From positions 1 to 64,000 of the forward strand of contig JADLHG010000003.1 in the NCBI GenBank assembly GCA_020848905.1: a stretch of DNA of 64,000 bases, written 5' to 3'. The translations under genes were made by a program, and so were the position numbers. Of the stretch, positions 1-7,978 are shown in pieces (position 1 is the stretch's first letter; every line of letters begins with the position of its first letter). Below the pieces are notes generated by a model, which saw only the letters and a program-made list of their open reading frames with translations, was not told the DNA's origin and made no database searches. Source of the DNA: Deltaproteobacteria bacterium (GTDB lineage Bacteria > Myxococcota_A > Polyangia > GCA-2747355 > JADLHG01).

Positions 1-345
1 CGCTCCGACGGCAAGCGGCCGAACACGCCGTGCGCCTGCTACAACGTCTACTTCGAGCCCAAGTGCTGCGAGCAGGCGAACTGCATCCTCCCCGCGGGGA
101 CCGACGGGCAGCTCTGCGGCAAGAGCGCCGGGCAGCTCTGCGACTACTGCAACGCGCAGAAGCCCGAGTGCACGGGCACCGGGGCGAAGTGCTTGCCTCT
201 GCCGGGGGGACAGACCATCTGCAGCCGGAGCTGCTCGAAGCAGAACCCCTGCCCCACGGGCTACGACTGCGTGCCGATCTTCAGCGGCGGCGCCTTCGGG
301 AACGTCTGCATCCCGAAGGGCGGGACGTGTCCGCCCAAGGCGTAG
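1..345 (+). CDS. C-terminal part of a cysteine-rich protein (partial)
   Basis: The reading frame is open from the first base and ends at a TAG, giving the last 114 residues of a protein whose start lies outside the window. It is rich in cysteine (for example PCACYN, KCCEQ, LCDYC, CSRSCSKQ) with Gly/Pro/Asn turns. Such Cys-rich, probably disulfide-bonded tails are common on exported proteins of Myxococcota. No catalytic motif is visible and I do not recognise a family. It ends 29 bases before the next gene on the same strand. Confidence 0.7.
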   Translation, partial: RSDGKRPNTPCACYNVYFEPKCCEQANCILPAGTDGQLCGKSAGQLCDYCNAQKPECTGTGAKCLPLPGGQTICSRSCSKQNPCPTGYDCVPIFSGGAFGNVCIPKGGTCPPKA

Positions 346-374
346 TAGCACGCGCGCGGTGATACGATGGAGCG

Positions 375-1913
375 ATGACGCGCGCTCCCTCGACCCGAGC
401 TCTGCACCGCCCGCTAGCTGCCTCCCCCGATCGTCTCGACCGCCGCACCGCATCCCCGCGGGTCGTCGCGGCTCTAATCCTCCTCGGCTGCGGCCTGTCC
501 GCGTCGAGCGCGCGCGCCGGCGGCTTCACCGTCACGACCTTCGGCACGCGACGCGGGGGGATGCAGGCGGTGATCGGCTGTCCCGACGACCTGAGCGCGG
601 TCTTCCACAACCCGGCGGGCCTCGCGGATCAACCGGACAGGCAGGTCTACGCCTTCTTCGCCCCGACCTTCGTGAGTCACAGCTTCCGCGTCAAGGCGCT
701 CGACCCCCAGCGCTACCCGGAGATCAACCCGAGCGGGTGCGGCGAGCCGGGAGCCGCCCCCTGCCCGTGGCCCATCGACGGCGAGGGCTACTACGCGGCG
801 AAGATCTCGCCCGAGCGCTACTTCGGCCTGCTCCCCTACCTGGCGGCCAGCACCGACCTCGGCTTCCTCGGGCGCCGCGGCAAGGACGTGGTGGTGGCGC
901 TCGCCCTCTACTCGCCGAACCTCTACGGCGCCGAGATGCCCGAGAGCGCGCCTACCGCGTACATGATCGTCGGCGGCGTCTTTCTCTCCATCGCGCCCAC
1001 CCTGGCCGTCGGCTGGCGCGTCAACCGCTACCTCGCCCTCGGCGGCGCGCTCTCCTACAACTACCTCACGCTCTCGATGTCCCAGAAGCTGAGCTTCGCG
1101 GACGCGCTGACCCCCCAGGGGAGCCGCCCCGAAGGCCTCGCCGTCCTGGCCCAGCAGCTCCTCGGCGACCTGCGCATGGACTTCTCCGGCGTGGACCACG
1201 GCGTGGGCTGGAATCTCTCGGCGCTCGTCTCACCGTGGCCGTGGCTCTCCATCGGGCTCGGGTACGCCGGCGCGAAGAGTGCAACATTTGAAGGAAACGT
1301 AGAATTCAAGGCTCTCGGAAAGAACGTGAAGGACCAGGAGACCTTCCAGCGTCTCGTGACCTCCGTGGGGTACAAGCTACCCGAGCGGCTGGTGATCGAG
1401 ATGCCCATCCCGCACAACCTGCAGGCCGGCCTGCACTTCCGGCTCGGGCGGCGCGTCGAGCTCGGCGTCGAGGCGCGCTTCTGGCTCTACCAGCTCTACG
1501 ACAAGCAGGTGCTCCGTCCGATCTACAACCCGACCGCCGTCGGCAAGGAGCCGATGACCGAGGCCTCGCTCACGCGCGACAAGAAGTACAAGCTCAGCTA
1601 TCAAGTCTCGGGGGGGATCGACGTGCGCCCCTTCAAGCGCCTGCCCGCGCTGGACCTGCTCGCCGGCCTCGGTTTCGACGCCTCGCCCATCCCTGACGAG
1701 ACCTTCACCCTCGACAATCCGTCGAACTCCTACGTCAAGGTCACGGCCGGGGTGGTCTACAGGATGAGCCCCCGGTGGCGCTTCTCGGCCACCTACCTGC
1801 TCGGGCTCTATCTCCCGCGCGACGTGCGCAATAGCCAGACGCGGCCCCCCACGAACGCCCGTGGCGCGGGGATCACGCATTCACCCGCCCTGGACGTGAC
1901 CGCGCGCTTCTGA
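375..1913 (+). CDS. FadL/OmpP1-like outer membrane protein
   Basis: A 512-residue protein resembling the FadL/OmpP1/TodX family of outer membrane beta-barrels that take up hydrophobic compounds. The N-terminus has a long basic region, a hydrophobic stretch around residues 30-45 and a cleavage site SARA|GGF. The mature start GGF followed by the family hallmark NPAG (in VFHNPAGLAD, near residue 78) is typical. The rest alternates polar and hydrophobic residues, as beta-strands do, and ends in an aromatic Phe (TARF), as outer membrane proteins usually do. The ATG at 375 gives the complete signal peptide. The substrate is unknown. The gene stands alone, convergent with the operon that ends at 2518. 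Confidence 0.8.
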   Translation: MTRAPSTRALHRPLAASPDRLDRRTASPRVVAALILLGCGLSASSARAGGFTVTTFGTRRGGMQAVIGCPDDLSAVFHNPAGLADQPDRQVYAFFAPTFVSHSFRVKALDPQRYPEINPSGCGEPGAAPCPWPIDGEGYYAAKISPERYFGLLPYLAASTDLGFLGRRGKDVVVALALYSPNLYGAEMPESAPTAYMIVGGVFLSIAPTLAVGWRVNRYLALGGALSYNYLTLSMSQKLSFADALTPQGSRPEGLAVLAQQLLGDLRMDFSGVDHGVGWNLSALVSPWPWLSIGLGYAGAKSATFEGNVEFKALGKNVKDQETFQRLVTSVGYKLPERLVIEMPIPHNLQAGLHFRLGRRVELGVEARFWLYQLYDKQVLRPIYNPTAVGKEPMTEASLTRDKKYKLSYQVSGGIDVRPFKRLPALDLLAGLGFDASPIPDETFTLDNPSNSYVKVTAGVVYRMSPRWRFSATYLLGLYLPRDVRNSQTRPPTNARGAGITHSPALDVTARF

Positions 1914-2095
1914 CCGACCGGTTGCCGGAGAGCGCCGACCACGACGGGCCCCGACTTAGGGGCACGAGCGCGGGCGGCAGTGGGCGCACGCGGAGGGCCG
2001 GGGTGGGTCGGTGCGGCGGGGAGGGGGTGGCTGTTGTTGTGTTTGTGTGTTCGTGCAAGGAGATCGATTGACCTCAGACCGGCGCTTCGCTGGTA

Positions 2096-2350
2096 TTGGC
2101 CTTATTCATGATGGCATGCAAACGCAAGTCCTCCTCGGGAGATGACCGGACTTCGGGCACACGTACGTCGGCGGATTCGGCGAAGCAGCTCCCGTTGCCT
2201 CTGCGGGAGGCGACGGGGTGGGGTGGGAAACGCACGGGCGCGGGGCAGAAGAAACAGCCGGGGAGCGGGCTGCCCCCTCGGCCGCGCTCGCGACCGCCTC
2301 CGGCGAGGTGGGGCTGCCGAGAGCGCCGATCAGTTTGGCCGACCGAGTGA
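2096..2350 (+). pseudogene. Remnant of a Y1-type (REP-associated) transposase N-terminus
   Basis: A short frame (84 codons) contains, at about residues 32-68, a stretch built like the start of REP-associated tyrosine transposases: LPL, then GWGGKRTGAGQKK, then a Pro/Arg-rich LPPRPRS. In intact members this corresponds to the WGGKRKGAGRPP-type basic leader before the HUH catalytic domain. Nothing resembling the HUH or Tyr motifs follows. The frame runs directly into the hairpin repeat at 2321. I read it as a truncated relic, and a chance match is possible. The rest of the gene-free stretch 1914-2517 holds only the adjacent repeat. Confidence 0.35.
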
Positions 2351-2477
2351 AATCGTCGAGGTGCGAGCAGCGCAAGGCGCGACGAGGGAGCATATCGGGA
2401 ATATGTGACCGAGGAGCAACGCAGCGATGCGACGCAGATCGGCGATTTCACGACCGAGGTCAAGCCGGTCGGCGCTC
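2321..2477. repeat. Long-hairpin intergenic repeat, copy A
   Basis: Arms 2321-2355 and 2443-2477 form an imperfect 35-bp inverted repeat beginning GAGCGCCGA and ending GTGAAATCG. The core contains a CATAT-cggga-ATATG palindrome at 2391-2405. Read on the minus strand, the core has a skeleton shared with the copies at 6981 and 13276: GCCGATC, then GCGTTGCTCCTC, an AT-richer palindrome, CTCGTCGCGCCTTGC, then CCTCGAC. It sits between convergent genes, where a transcript hairpin could end transcription. Confidence 0.7.
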
Positions 2478-2517
2478 TAGAGGCACATGACCGACTATCG
2501 TGGATCACGCCCCTGCC

Positions 2518-3555
2518 CTAGCGCTGCCGCGCGTGGAAGTGGAGCTCCGGCGCGGCGCCCTCGCTCACGGTGAAGTAGCCCTGCCCGTCCGCGGCGAAGC
2601 CCACGGCCTCCCCCTGGAGTTCGCGGAGCACGGGGACCGCGCAGGGCGGGCTCGCGAGCGCCTCGGCCACGCTCCGCCCCTTGGCCCGGCGAAAGAGCCA
2701 GAGCCGCGTGTAGCTCCGCACGAGCAGCTCCTCCCCCGACGGAGAGAGGTCGGCCCCGGTGGCGAGCGCGTCCCCGCCGAGCGCGGCGAGGTCCACCTCC
2801 GCCACCTGCTCTAGCTCGCGGCGCGTCCCGGCCGACAGGGGCGCCCTGGCCCGGTAGAGCGGCGAAGGCCCCTGGCTGCGCTTGGCCAGCACGTAGAGGT
2901 CGCCGCTCCCCGGATCCACGAACAGGCTCTCCGCGTTCGTGGCCTTGCCGGCCGGATAGGTGAACTCGAAGCGCTCGACGCCGCCGAGCGTCGTCACCTC
3001 GGGGATCGTCCCCACCTTCACCTCGGGCTCGGCCACGCGATAGACCACGACGTGCTCGCGCGCCTCCGCGTTGTCGCCGATGTCCCCGACGTAGAGGTAC
3101 GAGCGCCCCGCCTCCGGTCCCGGCCCCGCGGCGAGATCCTCCCAGTCCACCGCCGTCGCCCCCTCGAGCGCGAAGGTGCCCTGGTGCACGCCGCTCGCGC
3201 TGACGGCGTAGAGGTTCGGTCCGTCCCCCGAGTCGTTGTGGAGCCAGAGCAGCCCCGGCGTGCGGCGGCTCGCCACCAGCCCTGACGCCTCGGTGAGCTG
3301 CGCCGCGCCGACGGTTCCGCTCACCCGGCCGGGATCGAAGCGCGGGCAGGCGGAAGCCGATGCGCCGTCGGGTGGGGCCAGGTCGAAACCGACCCGGGCG
3401 TCGACCGAGGCCGGACGTCCGTCCGCTCCCCCGTCGGAGGACGCGCTCCCCGGACCGCTGCAGCCCTTCGCGGCAGCCGCGGCGAGGAGCACCCCGAGCA
3501 GCCGTGCGGCGCGACGCAAGCGGTCGACCCGTTTCGCAGCCACACCCGGGCCCAC
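2518..3555 (-). CDS. Lipoprotein with predicted beta-propeller
   Basis: About 345 residues. A short N-terminal hydrophobic region, LLGVLLAAAAAKGC, gives a probable lipobox cysteine. It is followed by an Asp/Gly-rich linker (SSDGGADG) of the kind seen on several lipoproteins in this window. The body contains LLWLHNDSGDGPNLYAV and several [hydrophobic]-Y-V-GD segments (LYVGDIGDN), which resemble secreted proteins with repeated propeller blades. No catalytic residues are assignable. No ATG is available before the lipobox; the GTG at 3555, just after the upstream hydrolase stop, or the GTG at 3543 must be the start. It is the last gene of the MoxR/Bat operon. Its function is not known. Confidence 0.65.
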   Translation of the reverse strand: MGPGVAAKRVDRLRRAARLLGVLLAAAAAKGCSGPGSASSDGGADGRPASVDARVGFDLAPPDGASASACPRFDPGRVSGTVGAAQLTEASGLVASRRTPGLLWLHNDSGDGPNLYAVSASGVHQGTFALEGATAVDWEDLAAGPGPEAGRSYLYVGDIGDNAEAREHVVVYRVAEPEVKVGTIPEVTTLGGVERFEFTYPAGKATNAESLFVDPGSGDLYVLAKRSQGPSPLYRARAPLSAGTRRELEQVAEVDLAALGGDALATGADLSPSGEELLVRSYTRLWLFRRAKGRSVAEALASPPCAVPVLRELQGEAVGFAADGQGYFTVSEGAAPELHFHARQR

Positions 3556-3557
3556 CG

Positions 3558-4328
3558 TCAGGAGCGGAGCGCCAGCGCGAGGAAGCGGTCCAGCATCGCG
3601 TTCACCTGGTCGGGGACCTCGAGCTGGTGGAAGTGCCCCGCCCCGGTCGGCTGACCCCAGAGCCCGTGGGGTACGTGCTCGTGCCAGAGCGCCTCTGAGA
3701 CGGCGTTCAGCCCCCGCAGGTAGAGCAGCGGGGCCGAGATGCGCGCGCAGGCTGCCGCGCTGTCGTAGGTGACGATCGCCTCGAGCGCCGGCAGCACCAC
3801 CTCGCGCGGGACACTGCACATCTCGTTCAGGAGGCGCTCCCGACGAGCCGCGTCCTCGTACGGAAAGAAGCACTGCGCGTTGAAGGCGCGAAAGACCTCG
3901 ACGTAGTTCGGCCCGGCGAGCGCCGCGAGGAGCTCCTTGAAGATGGGGCCCGTCTCCGCGCCGAGAAGGATCGGCGAATCCAGCAGCGCGGCGCCCACGA
4001 CCCGCTCCGGATCGCGCGCCGCCACCTCGAGCGCCACCAGGCCGCCCATGCTGTGTCCCGCGACCACGACGCGCGGAAGCTCGAGCGCGTCGAGGAGGCG
4101 CAGCACGTCGTCGCCGAAGTCCCGGATGCGGTAGCTCGCGGCGGCGGAGCTCTCGCCGTGGCCGCGAAGGTCCACGCTCACCACGCGGTGCCGCCCGACG
4201 AAGCGCTCGGCCTGCGGCGCGAGGTACGAGCGATCGCACGCCAGTCCGTGGATCAGTACGAGCGCCGGATCGCCCGTGCCGCGGTCGTCGTAGGCCAGGG
4301 TCACTTCGGGCAGCGCGAGGGTCGGCAT
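3558..4328 (-). CDS. Alpha/beta hydrolase
   Basis: A 256-residue alpha/beta-hydrolase-fold protein, the usual length for esterase, haloperoxidase or lactonase-like members. Visible motifs are the oxyanion strand VLIHGLACD, the DLRGHGES loop, the nucleophile elbow GHSMGG (Ser) and the late histidine in GAGHFHQLE. An acidic residue in the last third would complete the triad. There is no signal peptide, so it is probably cytoplasmic. It lies 33 bases downstream of the BatE-like gene and 2 bases upstream of the next lipoprotein gene, so it is probably co-transcribed with the Bat genes, though no functional link is evident. Substrate unknown. Confidence 0.85.
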   Translation of the reverse strand: MPTLALPEVTLAYDDRGTGDPALVLIHGLACDRSYLAPQAERFVGRHRVVSVDLRGHGESSAAASYRIRDFGDDVLRLLDALELPRVVVAGHSMGGLVALEVAARDPERVVGAALLDSPILLGAETGPIFKELLAALAGPNYVEVFRAFNAQCFFPYEDAARRERLLNEMCSVPREVVLPALEAIVTYDSAAACARISAPLLYLRGLNAVSEALWHEHVPHGLWGQPTGAGHFHQLEVPDQVNAMLDRFLALALRS

Positions 4329-4361
4329 CGAGAGGTCTCCTATGAAGATCGAGGTAGCGGT

Positions 4362-5141
4362 CTACAATAAGCCCAGCTCGCCGCGCGCCACCCACCCCTC
4401 GAGGCCGTTGGCCAGGCGGATCTGCACGAAGCCGCCCTCCTCGACGAGAAAGCGCACCTTGAGCCCGGCGTGCAGGCTGAAGAGGTTACGCGTGCCCGGC
4501 GCGGGTCCCTCGCGCACGGACACCTGATCCGGCAGCACCACGGCGTGCCGCACGCTCCGGGCGGTGTGGAGTCTCCCGCCGCCGAGCACCGCGGTTCCGA
4601 GGAGGAGCAGGGCCACGAAGCTCGTCACCGCCACGGTCCCGGCGCGCGCGGCCCCGGGGGGGAGCCGGCCGAGCAGCGCGAAGAGGCCGAAGAGGAGCCA
4701 CCAGAGACCGACGAAGCCGACCGTCCAGCCACGCAGCGAGAGGAGCTTCACCGCGCGCTCCCAGCCCGTCTCGCTGGCCACGCCCCGGAGGACGTCCTTC
4801 ACCCGGGCCTGCGCCTGGGCCTGCGCCGTAGCGAGGTTGTGCCGCGCGTCCTCCGCCGCGGGGTCGAGGGCCAGGGTACGCTCGAAGTAGTAGACCGCCG
4901 AGCCGAGCTTCCCGAGGCGGTAGTAGGCCACGCCGAGGTTGTAGAAGAGGTCCGCGTGGTGCACGGGCACCGCGACGAGCCGTTCGAGCCCCTGCACCGC
5001 CGCCGGGTAGCGTCCGGCGTAGAAGTGCGCGAGCGCGGCACCGTAGGCCTCCTGCACCGTCTCCGCCCGCGCGGGCACGGGGTCCGCTCCGAAGAGGCAG
5101 AGCCCGAGCAAGAGCGCGATGGGCCAGGATCGGCGCGGCAT
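4362..5141 (-). CDS. BatE-like TPR/SH3 membrane protein
   Basis: A 259-residue protein with a signal peptide (cleavage near PVPARA|ETV), then TPR repeats (YNLGVAYYRLGKLGSAVYYFERTL pattern, split here only as a motif name), two membrane segments around residues 140-190 (WWLLFGLFALLG and TVAVTSFVALLLLG) and a C-terminal SH3-like domain (VSVREGPAPGT ... EGWVARGELG). TPR, two TM and SH3 in this order is the layout of BatE in Bacteroides-aerotolerance (Bat) operons. Its ATG overlaps the TGA of the preceding BatD-like gene by one base (TGATG), implying translational coupling. It probably acts at the cell envelope with the VWA proteins encoded upstream. Confidence 0.8.
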   Translation of the reverse strand: MPRRSWPIALLLGLCLFGADPVPARAETVQEAYGAALAHFYAGRYPAAVQGLERLVAVPVHHADLFYNLGVAYYRLGKLGSAVYYFERTLALDPAAEDARHNLATAQAQAQARVKDVLRGVASETGWERAVKLLSLRGWTVGFVGLWWLLFGLFALLGRLPPGAARAGTVAVTSFVALLLLGTAVLGGGRLHTARSVRHAVVLPDQVSVREGPAPGTRNLFSLHAGLKVRFLVEEGGFVQIRLANGLEGWVARGELGLL

Positions 5142-6976
5142 CAGGCCCCCCTCCGCCGTAGGGCCCGCGCCAGCTCCGAGACGAGTCGCCGCGTGCGGGC
5201 CACCGCCTCCGAGAGCGCCGGCCCCGAGGCCGCCGAGGGGGCAAAGCGCCCGAAGTCGCAGTTGTCGAGCTCCTCGAGCACTCCGCGCGCGAGCGCCGCG
5301 TCGAGCCCGGCCCCCTCCAGCACCTGACCGAGCTCGTCGCGCGTGAGCCCCTCCACTGCCTGACCGAGAAAGAGCCGGAGCTGCTCCTTCAACGCCGCCG
5401 CGAGCTCGCCGAAAAAGGCACCGCGCTCCCCGCTCGTCTCGAGCGCGACGGCGCGTTCCAGGTGCTCGCGCACCCGGCGCGTCACCGCGCGGTGGGTCGC
5501 CGCGGCCGAGGGCCGGCTCAGGCGGGCCTTGAGGCGTGCGCCCCCCGTCAGGCCGAAGAAGAGCGCCGCGGGAAAGAGCACGAGCCAGGGGGTGATCCCC
5601 TTGAGCGGCGAGAAGGGGGTCTCGTGCGCGATCGGGCGCGGCGGGCGCGGCGGACGGATGTCCCGTTCGAGCACGTTCCGCTCCGCGCGGCCTCGGGTGG
5701 GCCCGTCCTTCTCCACCTGCCCCGTCACCGTGAGCGTGAGCCCCGCCGCCTGCGCCGTGCGGTACTTCCCCGCCTCCGGGTCGAAGTAGGGCAGGCTCAG
5801 CGCGGGCAACCGCAGACGACCGGCGCGCGTGGGCAGGAGCAGATACTCGACGAGCTTCTCTCCCGACACGCCCCCCGACAGCTCGAGCCGTTCGCTCACC
5901 TTGGGTTCGTAGACCTTGAAGCCGTCCACCGCGGGTAGGACCGGCACCTTGAGCTGGCGCAGGTTCCCCCGCCCGCGGATCACCAGCTTCAGCGTGACCG
6001 CGTCGCCCCCTTTGACGCTCTCGCGATCGAGGGAGGCCGAGAGCTCGTACTGCCCCACGTTCTGGTTCGAGAAGCCGGGGGGCTGATTCGCCGTCGGCAG
6101 CGGCAGCACCTCCACGGTCAGCTCCGGGCTCTGCCGCTCCGAGGCCGAGGAGGTGAAGTCGTTCAGCGTCCGCACCTGCGCCGCCATCGGCCCCACGATC
6201 AACTTGCCCGCGCGCTGCGGAAAGAGCGCCTTCCGACCGAGGAGCGCGGCGTAGTACACGCGCCCGGCCACCTCCGTGCGCTCGAACTGCAGCCGCTGCG
6301 GGGACTCGAGGTCCTCGACCCAGAAACCGTCCGTCGTGGGCTGCTTGGTGGACTGAAAGCCGAGCACGTCGGTCTGGGTGAAGAGCCGCCACTCGGCCAC
6401 GACCTGTTGCCCGACGTAGACCTTCTTCGGCGCCGCGCCTCCGTGCAGAAAGAGCGTCTCGAGCTCGCGCGCCCCCGGTGCCGCGGGAGCCGCGGGGCCC
6501 CCCGCAAGCGGGGCCTGGCCCGGCGCCTGCGCCCCCCCAGGGAGCTTCCCCTTGCGCACGTCCAGCGTGACCGTCGCCGAGCGGAAGGTGCGCCCACCCA
6601 CCTGCACCGCCGCGGGCCCGATGGTCAGCTTCCCCTCGCGCAGCGGCATCACGTTGTAGACGTGCGTCTCGCGCCGCCGCACCTGCCAGTTGATGATCTC
6701 CACGTTCTGCGAGGTCATCCCGCCCCCCGCCTCGCGGAACCCCTGCAGCTGCGGCGGGAAGTAGCGGTCGTAGCCTCCGCGCCCCGTCACGCTCAGCTCC
6801 ACCGTCACCTGCACCACCTCCCCCACCTGCACGAGGTGCTTGTCCACCTCCAGCCGCACGCTGTGCTGCGCCTGCGCGAGGAGCGGCCAGAAGGCCGAGA
6901 GGACGAGCAGCAGGGTGGGCAGACACCGCAGCGCCCAACGCAGCCCGGCGGGATGGATCGCGGCCCAGTTGACCAT
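5141..6976 (-). CDS. BatD-like membrane protein
   Basis: A 611-residue envelope protein of the BatD (oxygen-tolerance) type. The ATG at 6976 gives a clean signal peptide ending near LLAQA|QHSV. An upstream in-frame extension to 7135 would be translated from the hairpin repeat and is unlikely to be real. The periplasmic part shows BatD-like immunoglobulin-fold repeats (VGEVVQVTVELSV, GDAVTLKLVIRGRGN). One membrane segment follows (WLVLFPAALFFGLTGG), then a helical cytoplasmic tail. A Pro/Ala/Gly-rich spacer lies near residues 150-165. It follows the BatC-like gene, from which the repeat separates it, and is coupled to the BatE-like gene. Confidence 0.8.
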   Translation of the reverse strand: MVNWAAIHPAGLRWALRCLPTLLLVLSAFWPLLAQAQHSVRLEVDKHLVQVGEVVQVTVELSVTGRGGYDRYFPPQLQGFREAGGGMTSQNVEIINWQVRRRETHVYNVMPLREGKLTIGPAAVQVGGRTFRSATVTLDVRKGKLPGGAQAPGQAPLAGGPAAPAAPGARELETLFLHGGAAPKKVYVGQQVVAEWRLFTQTDVLGFQSTKQPTTDGFWVEDLESPQRLQFERTEVAGRVYYAALLGRKALFPQRAGKLIVGPMAAQVRTLNDFTSSASERQSPELTVEVLPLPTANQPPGFSNQNVGQYELSASLDRESVKGGDAVTLKLVIRGRGNLRQLKVPVLPAVDGFKVYEPKVSERLELSGGVSGEKLVEYLLLPTRAGRLRLPALSLPYFDPEAGKYRTAQAAGLTLTVTGQVEKDGPTRGRAERNVLERDIRPPRPPRPIAHETPFSPLKGITPWLVLFPAALFFGLTGGARLKARLSRPSAAATHRAVTRRVREHLERAVALETSGERGAFFGELAAALKEQLRLFLGQAVEGLTRDELGQVLEGAGLDAALARGVLEELDNCDFGRFAPSAASGPALSEAVARTRRLVSELARALRRRGA

Positions 6977-6980
6977 GTGT

Positions 6981-7142
6981 AGGGCTCGTGACAGCACAAC
7001 TCGAACGCTGACGTCGCCGATCCATCCCGACTGCCGGCGTTGCGCCTCCTCGAAGTACCGACCAGTACGACTTCGTCGGCGCGCCTTGCCATCCGGGCGC
7101 CTCGACAACCTCAATCGCTTGACTTGTTCTATCACGAGCCCT
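6981..7142. repeat. Long-hairpin intergenic repeat, copy B, inside the Bat operon
   Basis: Arms 6981-7005 and 7118-7142 start AGGGCTCGTGA and pair with about five mismatches over 25 bases. The core shares the skeleton of copies A and C, reading on the plus strand GCCGATCCATC, CGTTGCGCCTC, a GTAC-rich palindrome, TCGTCGGCGCGCCTTGCC and GCGCCTCGAC. The right arm reaches into the stop codon of the BatC-like gene, and the left arm ends four bases before the BatD start. The element therefore fills the entire space between two genes of one operon and would form a long hairpin in the mRNA. Confidence 0.75.
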
Positions 7143-7978
7143 TACCAGTCCTTCTCGGGGCGGCGGTAGTTCGGCGGGAGCATCATGCGCGCCCGATTCC
7201 GCTGCAGCTTCTTGTCCGAGCGGTCGAGGGCATCCAGCACGCGATCCACCTCCGGCTGCCCCTCGGGCTTCTTGGGCTCGCCCTTGCCGCCCCCCTGCGG
7301 CTTCGGCTGGGGCCGCTCCTTCGGCGGTTCCTTCTTCGGCTCCGGCTTCTTGCCGTCGGGCTGATCCTTCTTCGGTTCGGGCTTCTGCTGCTTCTGCGGG
7401 TCCTGGTCCTTGCCTTGCTGCTTTTGCTTGTCTTGCTGGTCTTGTTGCTTTTTCTGGTCTTCTGGCTTTTTCTGGTCCTGCTTCTTCTTCTCCTCGTCCT
7501 TCTTCTTCTGCTCTTCCTTCTTCTTCTCGTCCTGGATCCGCCGGAGCGCGAGCTCCAGGTTCCACTTGGCGGCGTCGTGCCGGGGCCGCAGGGCCAGCGT
7601 CCGCCGGTAGGCCTCCACCGCCTCCTTGTACTTCTTCAGCTGGAAGAGCGCGTTGCCGAGGCCGTAGAAGCTCCTCGCCCTCAGGTCCACGTTCCCCGTC
7701 GCCGCTCCCTGCGTCAGCGCTTGCCGCGCCTCCTCGTGTCGGCCGAGCTGGTAGAGGGCGAGGCCCCGGTTGTAGTGCACCCCCGCCTCGTCGGGCAGCT
7801 GGCGCGCGGCCTGGCCGTACTGCTCGAGCGCCTCCTTGGCCTTCCCGGCGCCGAGCTGCGCGTTCCCCTCCTCCACGGCAGAGTTGGTGGTGCGGAAGGG
7901 CTCCCACGCCGCGAGCCACGGTACACAGGCGAGAAGCAGGACCCTCGCACGGGTCGAGAGCGACGGTCGCGCCTTCAT
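7142..7978 (-). CDS. BatC-like TPR protein with Lys/Gln-rich tail
   Basis: A 278-residue exported protein. A signal peptide (RVLLLACVPWLAAW) is followed by three or so TPR units at residues 35-145 (EALEQYGQAAR, HYNRGLALYQLGRHEEA, YGLGNALFQLKKYKEAVEAYRRTL). Then comes a long low-complexity segment of Lys, Glu, Gln, Asp and Pro at residues 150-245 and a short conserved-looking end (VDRVLDALDRSDK ... PPNYRRPEKDW). A TPR protein with a charged tail between VWA and BatD genes is the BatC position. Its start overlaps the preceding VWA gene by four bases (ATGA). The ATG at 7978 was chosen because it begins the signal peptide. Confidence 0.8.
   Translation of the reverse strand: MKARPSLSTRARVLLLACVPWLAAWEPFRTTNSAVEEGNAQLGAGKAKEALEQYGQAARQLPDEAGVHYNRGLALYQLGRHEEARQALTQGAATGNVDLRARSFYGLGNALFQLKKYKEAVEAYRRTLALRPRHDAAKWNLELALRRIQDEKKKEEQKKKDEEKKKQDQKKPEDQKKQQDQQDKQKQQGKDQDPQKQQKPEPKKDQPDGKKPEPKKEPPKERPQPKPQGGGKGEPKKPEGQPEVDRVLDALDRSDKKLQRNRARMMLPPNYRRPEKDW

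Noticed and set aside
4362-7919. 1185-codon open frame on the minus strand
   Set aside because: Only the last 259 codons (BatE-like, from 5141) look like protein; the rest is the shadow of the BatC- and BatD-like genes.
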